Virus record (IMG/VR): IMGVR_UViG_3300017697_000016
Location: 1-64,000 of that record
Strand: one strand, 5' to 3'
DNA length: 64,000 nt
Origin: a virus
The notes below the pieces were generated by a model. It was not told where the DNA came from and searched no databases. It was given only the letters and a program-made list of their open reading frames with translations. Positions 46,501-55,600 of the stretch are shown in pieces. The position numbers and the translations under genes were made by a program. Each line of letters starts with the position of its first letter. The first letter of the stretch is position 1.

Positions 46501-46637
46501 GTATTAGATGTATGATTCTGAATACAAATGTAAGATTTACCGCCGAAACTTACAACGTCATCAGCAACGTATCCTACGTTTGCTGCCCAATCGCCTTGCC
46601 ATACAAAACGGATTCTACCTAGTTTAAACTCTGCCAT
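34581..46637 (-). CDS. Giant adhesin/fibre protein, 4018 aa
   Basis: The modular protein starts with seven ~55-aa carbohydrate-binding-like repeats (pattern W..Y..GD.V.YGG..Y.C...H.S). A beta-helix start (KPWRSVRYALEQV) follows, then twelve helical repeats with the core RDxGxxVDAxxYD, two alternating types, between about 44,650 and 38,570. Next are a beta-helix block (VRNSTGVRNQTLNGLRGNL, WCTGNNSLTELVSVFAYYNY), short GG-YYV modules, and beta-propeller-like repeats (VVYGNGRFVTIANGA..., about 37,230-35,880). The shared C-terminus is FFTSTDQDGNFNVGGLFGVQQ and PTQRAIKSYI. It is probably a long, surface-exposed, sugar-binding virion fibre. The AT-rich start has GGAG upstream, and GATAAATA (46663-46670) is its late box. 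The length, if correct, is exceptional; no frame breaks are seen. Confidence 0.8.
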   Translation of the reverse strand: MAEFKLGRIRFVWQGDWAANVGYVADDVVSFGGKSYICIQNHTSNTEFNTDFESDIPKWDIVSDGTSWKADWAPEVEYAPGDVVKYGANVYICESGHTSATFVAPDYLGLEANLDDWTSFATSFDWKASWTNTTRYKINDLVRYGSYVYVCNTAHVSATTDTLGLESDQAKWTLFSEGLVYTGEWVTATRYRVNDLVKYGGNVWIATAAHSSVDFEADESYWESFVEGFQFENSWTNLSNYQIGDTVTYGGYVYVAKTNNTNSQPTANPDDWDVFTTGFKFQGDWAVLTNYKVGDVVRLGGNTYVAQTDNVGTEPPAAAWEVLNTGINWTISTETFLQAQGTNLIGSGSGVRFDIVKSKTVYTVTVSTGFAGTGYAVNDVIQITGDIIGGTSPANDLTVTVSAINAGEVTGVTHTGVSSTWKLGQAYAVGDVVVYGASSFIAITKHTATVDDRPDNDLTAAYWNLLTLGSEAFALTTDGDMVYYGENGPTRLPVGIDGQILRATDGVPAWANYGLIDNVVYIGPLGTNEPAPASGLTIDKPWRSVRYALEQVRDGYLNPEAKHILKNNKEFFMKEITNWVKYTYRVNITEATTGTQTFTCSDTSKLDRGMPIVFDGTLGGVTAGTIYFVDQIITSTTFRISDIQNSNIPRILTTGVGQMVGDLAYDSVKCERDTGYIVDAVIYDVSRGGTSKTVEAAKAYYTVAGNLYINGTFGSQDVQTVEAYTQLKSIIGTVLNNKQPVSFQHLNNIPRDERAVQIIDLSLTAEETAKTKAAGLVDIITTGIAAGSATAVPTATNPNTTVFIKTGTYNEVLPIVVPEFTAIVGDELRTSVVQPAPATPLLATDSNKATSALKRIKEVIPDVLQNIDITKTTGNTTVQEYVNGYAGNTAASNRLAVGTGLITEILQEGLDVLPALPAVGSTPTSGANNASDAGHADAIAQIEANIDFIVAEQTAWIQFQVTNVIAPFAADFTFDTANCERDTKYIIDALRYDLTYGGNLETTVAARSYFVNGNPVYGTGKKDETLATYAHLKSIIGDVITETAITPTSGNTLTQDVTGTPGSAAAETFTDTRIQEIYDCIDNDGTLPTPVAPDLTWVPATLTTVNTNIVAQTATIQNAVIDHVNTNYGDYTYDSAKCRRDSGLLQTNSAYDVALNTNYNAVRDGLSYRRQMSKEVIDNQLTETVGAITQEKTLVAALMSDATAITRNAAYWDEVIDIVSNGTANADTITFSDPGGVAAKTTARTQLQTNRQDIIDDLTVWIAANYPNLDYTVETCERDTGRIIDAVSYDIQYGGNSAIIEAANAYFIGYAQALPLPQRAASAAAMAQLAIIATDYMSGATEEAEVAALLQIVVDVITSGDKIDLPTKVYPSTTWVAAGIKADADAVLADTSVVPAVLQYITNTYSNFVYDHAKCSRDVGFMLDALRFDIMFDSTFRSIKAGMSYQRGIASAQVVLANQLEATVDTIDVVRAKVREITTGTKSVNNSNTVIKDIIINNNVAATTISDPTGYDTGFFNARRLIVANKQFLIDEAEAYLADQYNAVWTALTVDEQTAWLADVGYSINSLEYDLTYRGNLETIVTARAYYVDGVFVRLAGQKAATLALQSRLADIIDDIATGNTITRTTGNTTVQDVTGTAGTAGAAAFAQDRMNEIANTIDTGDSPAAINPSVLWVDPALAKLKTVVDSRREIIQDAAIAYINYSYPALVYNEAKCKRDVGYMVDAIVYDAIFGSNYRSITAGMSYRRDIASAQVVLNNQLEPSIDTVDFVNAQLLEITQGIESDLGTREYADKAAELADIIKDVFANGIGAVPGVIMPSITGHNTATLTDLAFATTTNPSGNSNTYGNAADQLQLNKEFIKDEVRHWLEDPVNGFDTYWGGFNANTQTRCIRDVGYIVDAVRYDLMYGGNTQSLVAGSAYYSNFILTIAVDELPATLAAYARMRTVISEVIAETTVTTSPGVTEVQDITGTPGNSESVEFAQDRVDDVLDWINNAEANATIEIANKWALPDLTHAYNRLVDRRYEIQEDVVFWVEKFWQKIEYNQDTCRRDAGLMVDAITRDLLTGSNFASIIAGRSYYRGLSSTKEVRDNEKLATIGAVNFLKQKLRHVAATTAAAHADIIIDDITNYINGGKLPALQVLPLLDLAIYETTTQAAATTIWENKEFIKVEILAYLDENYPNISYSRDKCVRDVGLAVDALRYDLTYGGNSASQQVGISYYLGTGAEDIVIDPDDKAATVAAFEHMQFIVDELAQNRLDSPGALQFKIAPKFRDANTQVVGTPADGDTAFALAGDIVNLIESGPGARGTADVESIASNVITTVDPHGLKAGDEISVSTDFGGMISEIVYYIRTAPTTTTLTLSDTFGGIEYVLEDEAPGGLGGAIGSLIIERKVADLTDVSASLQQQYTNLQGSKSAIQQTIIEYLAENYPTLVYNEAKCRRDVGLIVDAVGYDMMLHSNYKTTVAALSYARGAQAEIVLEKQKTATVQSYRELKNQIATFVTNDKVAVKRCNELMDIIIQMLDKGVGETPEMTGTITYYNDVQTIKGVDILKANSKFLAQEAIAHVEQSFGGTATGIADSPGTITFSAAHNFIKGDPIYFDENAFGGLVADTTYYVSSVPSLTTITVAATVGQVGNDPIVLDGGVGTSVARYKFNETAFRIDMERYIEAIAYDLQYPGNYKSLRQAELYLNAVNGSERSDMFYVRNSTGVRNQTLNGLRGNLTELNEFGTRRPTAGAYVSLDPGFGPWDKEAWIGNKSPYVQNVTTFGVGCVGNKIDGALHAGGNRSTVSNDFTQVLSDGIGVWCTGNNSLTELVSVFAYYNYSGYIADLGGRIRATNGNSSYGTYGVIAEGTDTGEVPILAEVNNKSADAFASEVPTDGSAIMRLEFDNAGRNYTNAQFALSGSGFNATCIMDEYRDGGVFETRLIDLNDNNGVGGSDYVTAKNVAQGGSPIHVTIAATDTALGGGYNGMRIQITAGTGVGQYGNILGFNNGTKVATVYKDNVGPFTVTDTNATGNVVTLTGPTEQIYVGMPVYVASSVGGLLIGNTPSNVYYVITDNRDGTVVLSEEEGGTAVTLTTTTGQTVAMYEAGWEHSIPGNPIAASLDLTTGYTIEPRITYQSPGFSSTATTVTSNAYEVATYANGNFYGLPYGADQVIQSADGETWTDIGTLPSAANWSDVTFGGGTGVEAEVIIGGLGGSGAVLTCELGELNSIGLPGPTQIAKVTVVDGGKGYTTAPTITFIPTSGGGGASAVCTVLNGSIQDVIITSTGAGYGAVPNVQADTDKVTEVKVIQTGRGYKTPPTITLTGGGATTQATLVPTMDNEGVAFITIGLDIDNNILNGAGYTTQPTITIEDTNAKFVAVATGSVTNASITLADIEAGNNWTAGSVLPNANFVSVIYGNGTYVAVGGAGGVGSGASSTDGSTWTGRAMPALGAGTYSSVAYGQGKFIAVNTGGVGTTVSTNGIVWTAGGNLPTSAAWVDVVYGNGRFVTIANGARDVAYSIDEGVTWYAAPGGLPSGADWKTIKYAQGLFVCVAETSDKVATSWDGIVWTEETLSASGAWHGLAHGRATGQQPRWVALTNAADTVATLIATGSTARARLSEADGAIVTTRMIEPGSAYPNGNATSTTAANTITIDSTARLQIGQPITFYGLSTATLNDNQVYYVNTIPSTTEITVSLIANTGIPVTVATSAPTGATWKAGPLHVIVDPNSTEVAPIHARQGNGVLGNPTFTNRGTGYQTATSEGAGDGFADLFQPATFVAVRGLFDLPEPGSNVEFTGIDGTWFKLVAVNAVVGEAGDYSATLQISPGLTVLQAPLDGVQITATNKYSQVRLTGHDFLYIGTGNQAKTNYPYVDITTSSVARQQLSSGGGRVFFTSTDQDGNFNVGGLFGVQQSTGTATLDADAFNLAGLQSLQLQGIGLGIGSAIITQFSTDPFFTANSDSIVPTQRAIKSYITAQIGGGQSSLNVNTLTAGVVFIANDEITTTSGGQLNIKAKMNFTGGIDGAPVALGFFLAR
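38570..44650 (-). repeat. Twelve-copy helical repeat array in giant fibre gene
   Basis: Twelve divergent copies of RDxGxxVDAxxYD...YYxxG, spaced roughly 400-800 bp apart. From the second copy on, type A copies (YGGN...A..YY) alternate with type B copies (SNY+SI.AG.SYRR). Repeat 1 lies before the beta-helix GDELR motif and the rest after it. Confidence 0.8.
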
Positions 46638-46662
46638 TTTTATTTAATACTCCATGTTCATG

Positions 46663-46670
46663 TATTTATC
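46663..46670 (-). promoter_or_regulatory. Late promoter box GATAAATA for giant fibre gene
   Basis: The minus strand reads GATAAATACATGAACATGGAGTATTAAATAAAAATGG, with GGAG before the start. It overlaps the end of the upstream gene by a few bases upstream of its stop at 46671. Confidence 0.72.
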
Positions 46671-49600
46671 TTATTGTTGTCCATCACGTGTCGGATCGGC
46701 AAAAGTCTTGGTAAAATACGCTAATGCTAAACCATCTCCACCCCAACCACTATTACCAAAGACACCTGTAAAGTTTGCTTTGGTTGTAATTTTAATTTCC
46801 CATCCTTCACCACCTTCTTGTACTGTGGATGTAATCTCATCTGGGCCACCTACTTTAACAGTACCTGCTGTTAGCAAGCCTGTAAATGTATCTGAACCAC
46901 CTTGCGACAAACGACTTGTTAAGTAAGTCTTAATCGCTCGTTGAGTTGGTACTAACTGATTCGAGTTTGCTGTAAATGTGCCGTCTGTACTAAACGCTTT
47001 AACAACAACAGGTGATCCACCAAGTGCAACACCACCAATACTCAATTCACTCAATCCATCAAGTCCAAACTCGTCAGCACTTAGTGTAACAATACCCGTT
47101 GCCTGTTCAACAGCAAACAAGTCGCCAACTCTAAAGTTACCATCTTGGTCTGTACTTGAGTAAAACACACGACCGTTGTTTGTTTCTTGAACTTCGTCTT
47201 GTGGTTCAAGTCCTGTATTTTCAGGAAGCAACGGATAGTTAGACTGTAGTTGGTTACCAAAACCAATGTTTAAGAAGTCATGGTTTGTTAAACGTACTTG
47301 ACTAAATCTACTACGAATAGTAAACGCTGTGTCGTGTGCTGGAGTATCTGCTTGTGTTAGTCCTGGAGAAAGTTGTATCTCAGCCTCTAAGTTCGGAACT
47401 GTTGTTCCTCTAATTGTAGTTGACTTAGCAACTCTATATACTTCCGGGTTGCCTTCGAACTCGACGTTATCGCCTGGTTGCGGAACACGAGTAATATTTC
47501 TACAAACAATTTTTAAGCCAGTTTGGAATGAGTCAGAGAATCCGCTACCAGTAATAGCAATTGCTGTTGAAGATGTACTATAACCAAATCCTTGATTTGC
47601 AAATGTCGGAGCGCCTAGTACACCATCGCCAATACGAGCTGTAAACAACGCATCTTCAGAGTTGTTAGGATCCGTAACTGTTAATGTGGGCACTGAAGTA
47701 TATCCAGAACCCGGAGTTAGTATACTAATACTTGTAATTTTTCCATCAGTAATAGTTGGTCTTGCTAGTGCCTTAGTTCCGATACTAAATTGGCTTGTGT
47801 TAGCATCCTCGTCAATTGTTATGAAATACCCTTTTCTAGTTGTCTTATCAAAAGTAAATCCTAATGCTGAATACGATGCAGATGCTAGTGTAAATGTATG
47901 CCAATCTAACCCATCAATTGACTGGTAAAGTTTATTAGTTTCTGAATCAATTAATGCAAACGATCCGTTGCCATATGTAAGCAAATTACCCTTAACAAGT
48001 AAGTTAGAAGCATACCATGTTACAGCATCAAAACTGTATACAGCTGATCTTGAATCTGTTGATGTTGCAACAAATCGTCCATTACCGTATTCAATTTTAT
48101 TCCAGTTAGTTACTGTACTATCTAACGAAGTGTCAACTGACGCAGTGTTCCAAGTTTCGCCGTTAGTTTTTGAATATATAACAGTATTGCTTGAACTATC
48201 AATTGCTACAAACGTTTCGTTACCATATGCAATATCAACCCAATCATCGTCTGCAAATAGTAAATTAGTTCTAGTCCAAGTAGCACAATTATCTGTAGAG
48301 TATGCACTAGTTTCGCCATCTCTAGCAATAGCAACAAATACACCGTTACCGTATGTTACAGATTTATAGCTGCCAGTCGTTAGTGTTGGAAGATTAACTG
48401 TTAACCAGGTTAACCCGCCTGAAACTGAATACAAGCAGTTTTGGCCTGTACTTGACATTATGAACCAAGTGTTATTACCAAACGTGCCGTTAATCCATCC
48501 ACCGTTGTAGTTTGGATTATTCCCTCCAAGCCCGTCATCTAATGAAGTATCACCTGCTACAGGTAGTTCAATTTCTACATTCCAGTTTGCAAAATCAGTT
48601 GTTGATCTTACATAAGTTCCAGTAAGTGGTACTGCTAACACAGTAAATCCGTCGGTTAAAATAGTTTGGTATCCCCATCCAACCGGTAATGCAGACATTG
48701 CAGTTTGAGTAAATCCTGGAGCACTAAATGTTACTCTTGGCTCAATTTGGTAAACTGATGTTGAATCCATACTAGGAACTGCCGGTGTTCCTGGATTAAT
48801 ATGATCCCACCCAACTGCGCCAATTTGCATAGAGCCTGTATCGTCTGTTAGTGCAACAGGTGCACCGTCCAATGTTGCCGATACTTGTAGTTCTAATGGT
48901 GTTACGCCGCCTGTTGGAAATGCCATTATTGTCATGTTACCATTGTACGGATCGCCGTTAACTCCTCCTGAGAATGGACTAAAGTTTTTAGTTCCAATTG
49001 AAATCAGTGCGCCAGCTGCTGGAGTACTCGGTAGCCAAGGATCGCCGGAAATTATAAGTTCTAAGTTTCCATATACACTGTCTGTAATATAGATAATATC
49101 ATCTTCAACTAAGTTTTGTAAGTAAGTTAAAAATGCAGCATCAGGAGTTGCATCTATTTCGATGCTAAACACACTATCTGCCCAGCCAGTGTTTGCTGAA
49201 ATCCAGTTACCAGTAACGTTATAAGCATCTGACGGAATGTCCGCAAATTTATCAAGTACATAGTATGTTGCACCTGCTGTAATTCCACCGTATGTTTCAG
49301 TGAAGAAAGACGATCCCATTGTTTTGCCGCCGTCTGACTCAACTTCTTCTTTTGCACCTGGAGTTTGCGCAGCCATTGTTGCGCCAGTTGCGTCTGTAAC
49401 TACAAGTGTTGCTCCTGCTGTTCTAGTAATAATATTACCTGTTGCTGTCGACAGTGCAACAGCTGATCCCGCTGGTGTCTCAGAAATTGTAAATGACGTA
49501 GCATCGTTAACAACCTGTACATAGTAAACTTTATCATTTACTAAGCCACCGAATACTGTACCTGTAAAGATAACTGGTGATCCAGAAACAAATCCTGCTG

Positions 49601-52600
49601 TACTATCTACTGTAACTAGGTTGGAAATAGCTTCAGTTGATGTTGCTGTTGCAGATACAATAGTGTCTGTAATAGTAAAGTCAGTACCGTCGATAATCTG
49701 TTTAACCCAATATTGGTAATCTTCTGTAAGGCCGCCTACAATATTTGATTTAAATATAATCGGATTCATCGGTATTAGTACTGACGTATCTAGAATACTT
49801 AACTCATTAGTTGCTGAATCAACATCAGTAACTTCAACCGTTGACAGATTAGTTGCGATACTAAAGTTTTCTGCATCATAAATTTCATGAATATAATAAG
49901 TAGTACCTAATGTAATACCTCCTAAACTTACACCAGTAAACTGAATTGGATAAGCAACTCGCATATCACTTGTACTTTCAGCTTTTAAGTAACTAGTATT
50001 TGAAGGAAAGTTAATTTTAAATGTCGGCTCGTCATTAGTAATTACTAATGGAGCATCATCAGGATCTTCAATATTAGTATTAGTTAGCGGCCAAACACCC
50101 CCAGCTAATGTAGTTGAAATTTGTATTTTTGTATCGTCTACTACGTTAATAATGTAGTACGGAAATTCAACAGTAACGCCGCCAAATGTGGTGCCTGTAA
50201 AGTTAACTTTTTGTCCTACTCTTAATTGTGCTGTACTTTCAACAATCATTAAATTGTTTAAGTCACCTAATGTTGCAACAACATTTTGTGAATTTTGTGC
50301 AACTGAATTAATATTTTGATTATAATAAGTAGGAGTAAACTGAATTTTTTGTCCAGGATAAATTGAATCAACGTAAGTTCCTGGAGCAATTACAAATCTA
50401 TCCGATGTTGCATTAGAACTAACAATTTCAATTTCATTAAAAGATTCTTTAAGTACATAAACACGTTTGTCATCTGGTGTGTATCTAGAGATCTTTCCAT
50501 ATTGTCCGGCTCCTAGCCCTGACTTAAGAACTAATCTCATACCTTCGTATTCAGCAGCGGTTGCTACTTCTGATCCAGCTAGTGTAATGTATTCATCGTT
50601 ACCTTGCTGTGCGTTGTTTGTTTGTAATTTGTAACCTTTTCCGCCTACTGTAAATTGATCTTCTTCAATTACACGAGTTTGGAACATACTTTCTGCGCGA
50701 AGTTCGTCTGCAATAATAAATGCGTTAGACCCTGCGCCTGCAATATTAATATTTGCATATGCACTTGGTCGGTTATTTTTAGTATTCAACAAGAATGTTG
50801 GTGTTTCGCCAATTTGTGCTTGCGAACCATAAAAATAAGTGAATCCTTTAATGCCGTCAATACCGCGTGGATAAATCTTTAACTCTACTGAATTATTTTG
50901 TGCATCAACATCATAAGTTGTAAACGAAATTCTCCACCAGCCATCTTGCTGGAACTCTGCAGTTTTTAACACGGGCATATATCCGCCGTCGTCTTTTGCA
51001 GATGTTGTAACTGTTTCACTATCGAAGTTAAATCTTACATAACTAGTTCTTGTATTAAATCCGCTAAATGTAGTGTACATGTCAAAGTAAGAAGCATTTC
51101 CTTGTTTTGCATATATACTAAATGTGTATGGTAAAGCACTGCCTGTTGGAACAATACCAACATGAGTTACTGTTGAAATAGCAGTAATCGAAAGTGTTGC
51201 AACATCAATTACGATATCATTTTCTGGACTTCTACCGCCGAAATTATCGCCTGTAATACGTATCTGATTTCCAACAACAAATCCAGAACCGCCGTTGTTA
51301 ACTGCAACTGTATATGATGTTGCTGTTACAGTAACATCAAAAGTTGCGTCAACGCCAGAACCTGTAATGTTATTGCCTGCTACATTTGTGTATGTTTTAC
51401 CTTGTGGAGCAATAGCAAAACTTTGAGAAATATATGAACTATCTGTTAAGTCAGTAACACCGTCGATCTTCCAAGCATCTTGGTTAGCAAATGGTGTTGA
51501 CGGAGCTTTAAGAATGTTAATATTACCGTCTGTTGTCCAAGTATCTGTTTCAAGGAATGAATTACTATTTTTTAACATATTAGTTGCAGATGTATAATAT
51601 TCTTCGCCTGCATGACTAAATTGTATTTTTAAAATTTCTGCGTTTGCCCCTAATGCACCAACAGCTTCAGCAGTTGCTTCGTTGTTTCTGTTGTTTACAT
51701 TTCCAACTGCTGGAATTTCAGTATCATCAAAACCTTCAGCAATACAGCCATATTGACCATATGATGAGTTACCATTAGTAGCACGAATCTTGCCACCATC
51801 TTCTGCAAAGTATCCTGCATAGTTATAGTATGAAAACACCGATACGCATTCTGTTAGTGCATCGCCACCTGTACACCAAATTCCAATTCCGTCTGAAATA
51901 ATCTGTGTAAAGTCGTTTGATGTCATTGACTTGTTGCCACCGTTGTGCAATGTACTGTCAATTTTTCCTCCAGTACATCCATTACCGAACGTTGTAACGT
52001 TTTGAATATACGGAGAGCGAGTAGTAATCCAAACTCGAGTATCATCCGGGCCATCACCTGGATCTAAACTTACAAAAGAGCCGCCTGACGGGCGTCTTGT
52101 TTCAAATTGATTTTGTGGAGTTAGTGTTCCTAACAATCCAGTTAAAGTCATATTTCGAACACCAGTTGCGTTAGTAACATGAATCATGTCACTTAATGCA
52201 TCACCGCCATATACATACATATATCCAATGTTAGTTTGTAGCGGAACTTCCGGACCGTCTTTTGTTGCCGAAACGCTAAACGTAGTGTCAGTAATACTAC
52301 TACCAATTACATAATATGTAATACCTTGTACAATGTTTGGTCCGCCGATTTTTGTACTAATTTCATCAACTGGGTTTAACGAAACAAATTGTACAGGAGT
52401 GTTATGCTGCATATTAACTGTTGAGCCAACAATAAATTGGTTAATATCACCGAATGTACGTGTACACAATGTATTAATAATATTTTTAGGTTTAATTGCA
52501 GCACCGCGTAATTCGTCGCCGTTTAGTGCAGCTCTTGCTGGAACTTTAATGGGCAATTCTTCTTCATATGTACCTGATTTAATGTTGATTGTTGAGAACG

Positions 52601-55600
52601 ATCCTTCATTAGCAGGCGGAATACCATCCGGACTACCTAGTAGTAGTGGTTCTCTTAGAATTAATTCTAAGTTTCCTAAGAACGGAATTGTACTGACATC
52701 AATGGTTAGGCTATTATTAAAGTACTGAGTTTCAATTGGTGAATACCCTTCAAGTACTTGGTAGCTTTGAGCAGGAGTAGTTTGATTGAGTGCATGTCTA
52801 ATTAAAACAAAAAGTTGCTCAATTGTTTTTTCGTAATACACTGCTTGATCAGCAACTGTTTGATTAGTAAATTTGTTTGTACTTTCTAAGTCAAAATATG
52901 CCAAAGCATTTCTAACAGTTTCTGCTGTTTGATTACGTGTTAAGTCTCTTACAATTCCGTCCACAATAAATCTACCGTCTCGATAGGTTGACTCATTATT
53001 AAAGTTAACCGAAGTGTCAAATGGTGCAATGTTCTGATTCTGTTGGTACAAGAACCAATTAAACATTTCTTGAATAATCCACTCTTTGTTGTTATCGAGC
53101 AATACTTTTTCATTTTGTCTAGTAGTACCTAGTGCTACACGCTCACACGCATACTTAACACTTTTCCATGCAGTATCTGGAGTTGTGCCTCTCTCCGGAG
53201 AGTCAACACCGTTAGTAGCAACATAATATACATTTGGAGTAAAGTCGACATCACTCCAAGTTGGTAATCCTCCGGTGACTTTTAATACCTGTGACTGATC
53301 TCCGATTGGTAGTGCGCCTTGTTCGCCGCTGGTATAAATAACCATTTCACCAACATCACTTAAACTGTTACGCTGATCATGCAGTAGATATAAAATCCAA
53401 TAATTATTTAAAAAGTCATTATCTGGACGATTTACAAGTGCAGACGAATGTTCTTGAATACATGCATATGTTGCATTTTTCCAGTATACAATATCGTCTT
53501 GTTTATAAGCTACGCCGTTGTTTCTCCATTTACTTTTCCAAGTAGTACCAGGAATCATTAATTCCCAATAAGGGTAAGTTGTTCCAGCAAATGTTAAAAT
53601 TGTATCATCAGCAATTGCACCATCTGGTGCTTCAGTTAAAACAATTGTAGTTTTTCCTGTTATTTCATTTGTAGATACAGTTTGCACTGATTGACCTCTA
53701 GCAAACCCTTCACCAATTACAGTCATACCTGTTGTAATTGACTTAGGGTCAACCGAGTCAATTGTATTAACTACAATAGTAGTTCCTGAGGACCCGTTGG
53801 CTTCGTACCCAACTTGGATTGTATTATTTCCGGGATTTTTACCTAAACTATCTTGAATTGCAACATACAAATCACTACCATAAGTTATAACACTACCGAC
53901 TTTGTATTCGGTATTTGCATCCCACGGCCCTGTCATATCAAATGCTTTGCTAATTAATTCCCAAGCATCGCTTGAATCGTCTGCATTGTATGAAGGAGTA
54001 AGATTAACGTTATTAATAATTTTTGACTGGTATAAATATCCACCATATAATACTATATCACCGGGTTGGTAAATTGCATCTTCTGTCCAAACATTATCAA
54101 AATCAAGACCCGGAATCCATAGTTCCCAATAATCTTCGACGAAACTATTTTCTAATGCGCCACCTTCTTGTTGTTCTGTAACAACGTAACCTGACACTCC
54201 TGCTAGTGCTGGATTGTCTTGTTCTGGAGTGTTTCCATCTTGAAAGATAAGTCTAATAGTAGCAAGTGAAGGCTTGTCAATTACATTGCCAATATATGTA
54301 TCATACAACGCATAGCCTAATGGGTTAGAAGTTTGTATTCCGTTTGGTGTGCGCATGTCGTCTTTCCACTCTGGTGACAGACTTCCGCCTTCCCAGAGAT
54401 CGGTATATTCAAACATACTAAAATTTAACAAATACAAGTATTCTTTTGCAGCAACAGGAAATTGTTCTGGATCAGTTTCCCAGTTAGGAGCATAATCACT
54501 TGGATCATATTTTCCTGCATCAATTGCTTCTTTCATTGCAAGGAATAGTGGTCCAGTTGCCCAGTCTGCACTAAATTCAGGATAGAGTTTTAATGCTGTA
54601 CTGTCTAATCCATACATATGTAATGTATGGAAAATGTGTTCAATTACTTCTTGTGCATCATTATCACCGTCGCCGTAGCCGTCGCCAGTTGAATTCAAAT
54701 ACCATACCATGTCGTTAGCAACAGTGGAATCAAATAACGGAGATAAATTCCAATCAATAATACCTTGATCAGTTAAGAAGTTTGGAGTATAATCTGCTCC
54801 TGCGCCTCTAGCTACTCGTTGTATAGTTGGAAGTCCTGCATGCCAAGTTCCTGCATCGCCTCTTAATGTTTTAATAACAGTTTCTTGTGCAGCAGTGTTA
54901 ATAGTTACACCTTCTTTGTTTAAAAATAATTTAAACATACGTGCAACTTTTTCAATAAACGCATCAGGTACTGCTACCTGTCCGCCTACTGAACCGGCAC
55001 TTACAATTCTAACACCATGAGCTGTTAATTCACGTTTAAAGAAATTACTACCAGCGCCGGTGAGATTTGTAATTGCTGTACTTGTATATACACCTAAGTC
55101 GCTTACTGCTGGAATAGACGGAACGTGTCCTTGAATACATTTATAAACACTAGGACCGTATTTTACTAGGTCTCCTAGTTTGTATCTAATTTGCGAACTA
55201 TCTTCTGATGAGTCATTATATGTACTTCTATACTGAACACCTTCTTTGAGTAGTTTCCATTTTACTTGGGTACTATCTAACTGATCGTTATAATCTGTCT
55301 CTAAGCCTTCAATGTCTGTAGCTGCTGATGTATGTGAAATAATACACTCGTATGTCGAACCGCCGTATTGTACAATACTACCAACACCGTATAGTGTACT
55401 AGATGTCCACTCACTTTGCCAAGTTTTAGATTCTGCGTATACGTCCCATTTTGCAAGATCAGTATCTAGAGCCGCACCACTCTGATGTTCCTGATTACAC
55501 TTATAAACAATACCGCCGAAAATTACAATGTTATCTAAACTATAAAAAGTAAATTGTTCCCAAATACCTTTCCAAGTTTGGCCAGTCATCATCAACTCCC

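Noticed and set aside
54228-55100. Classical HExxH metalloprotease
   Set aside because: The helix has E-H-xx-H-xx-H, not HExxH, and no recognisable downstream zinc ligand, so it is left as an unclassified domain.
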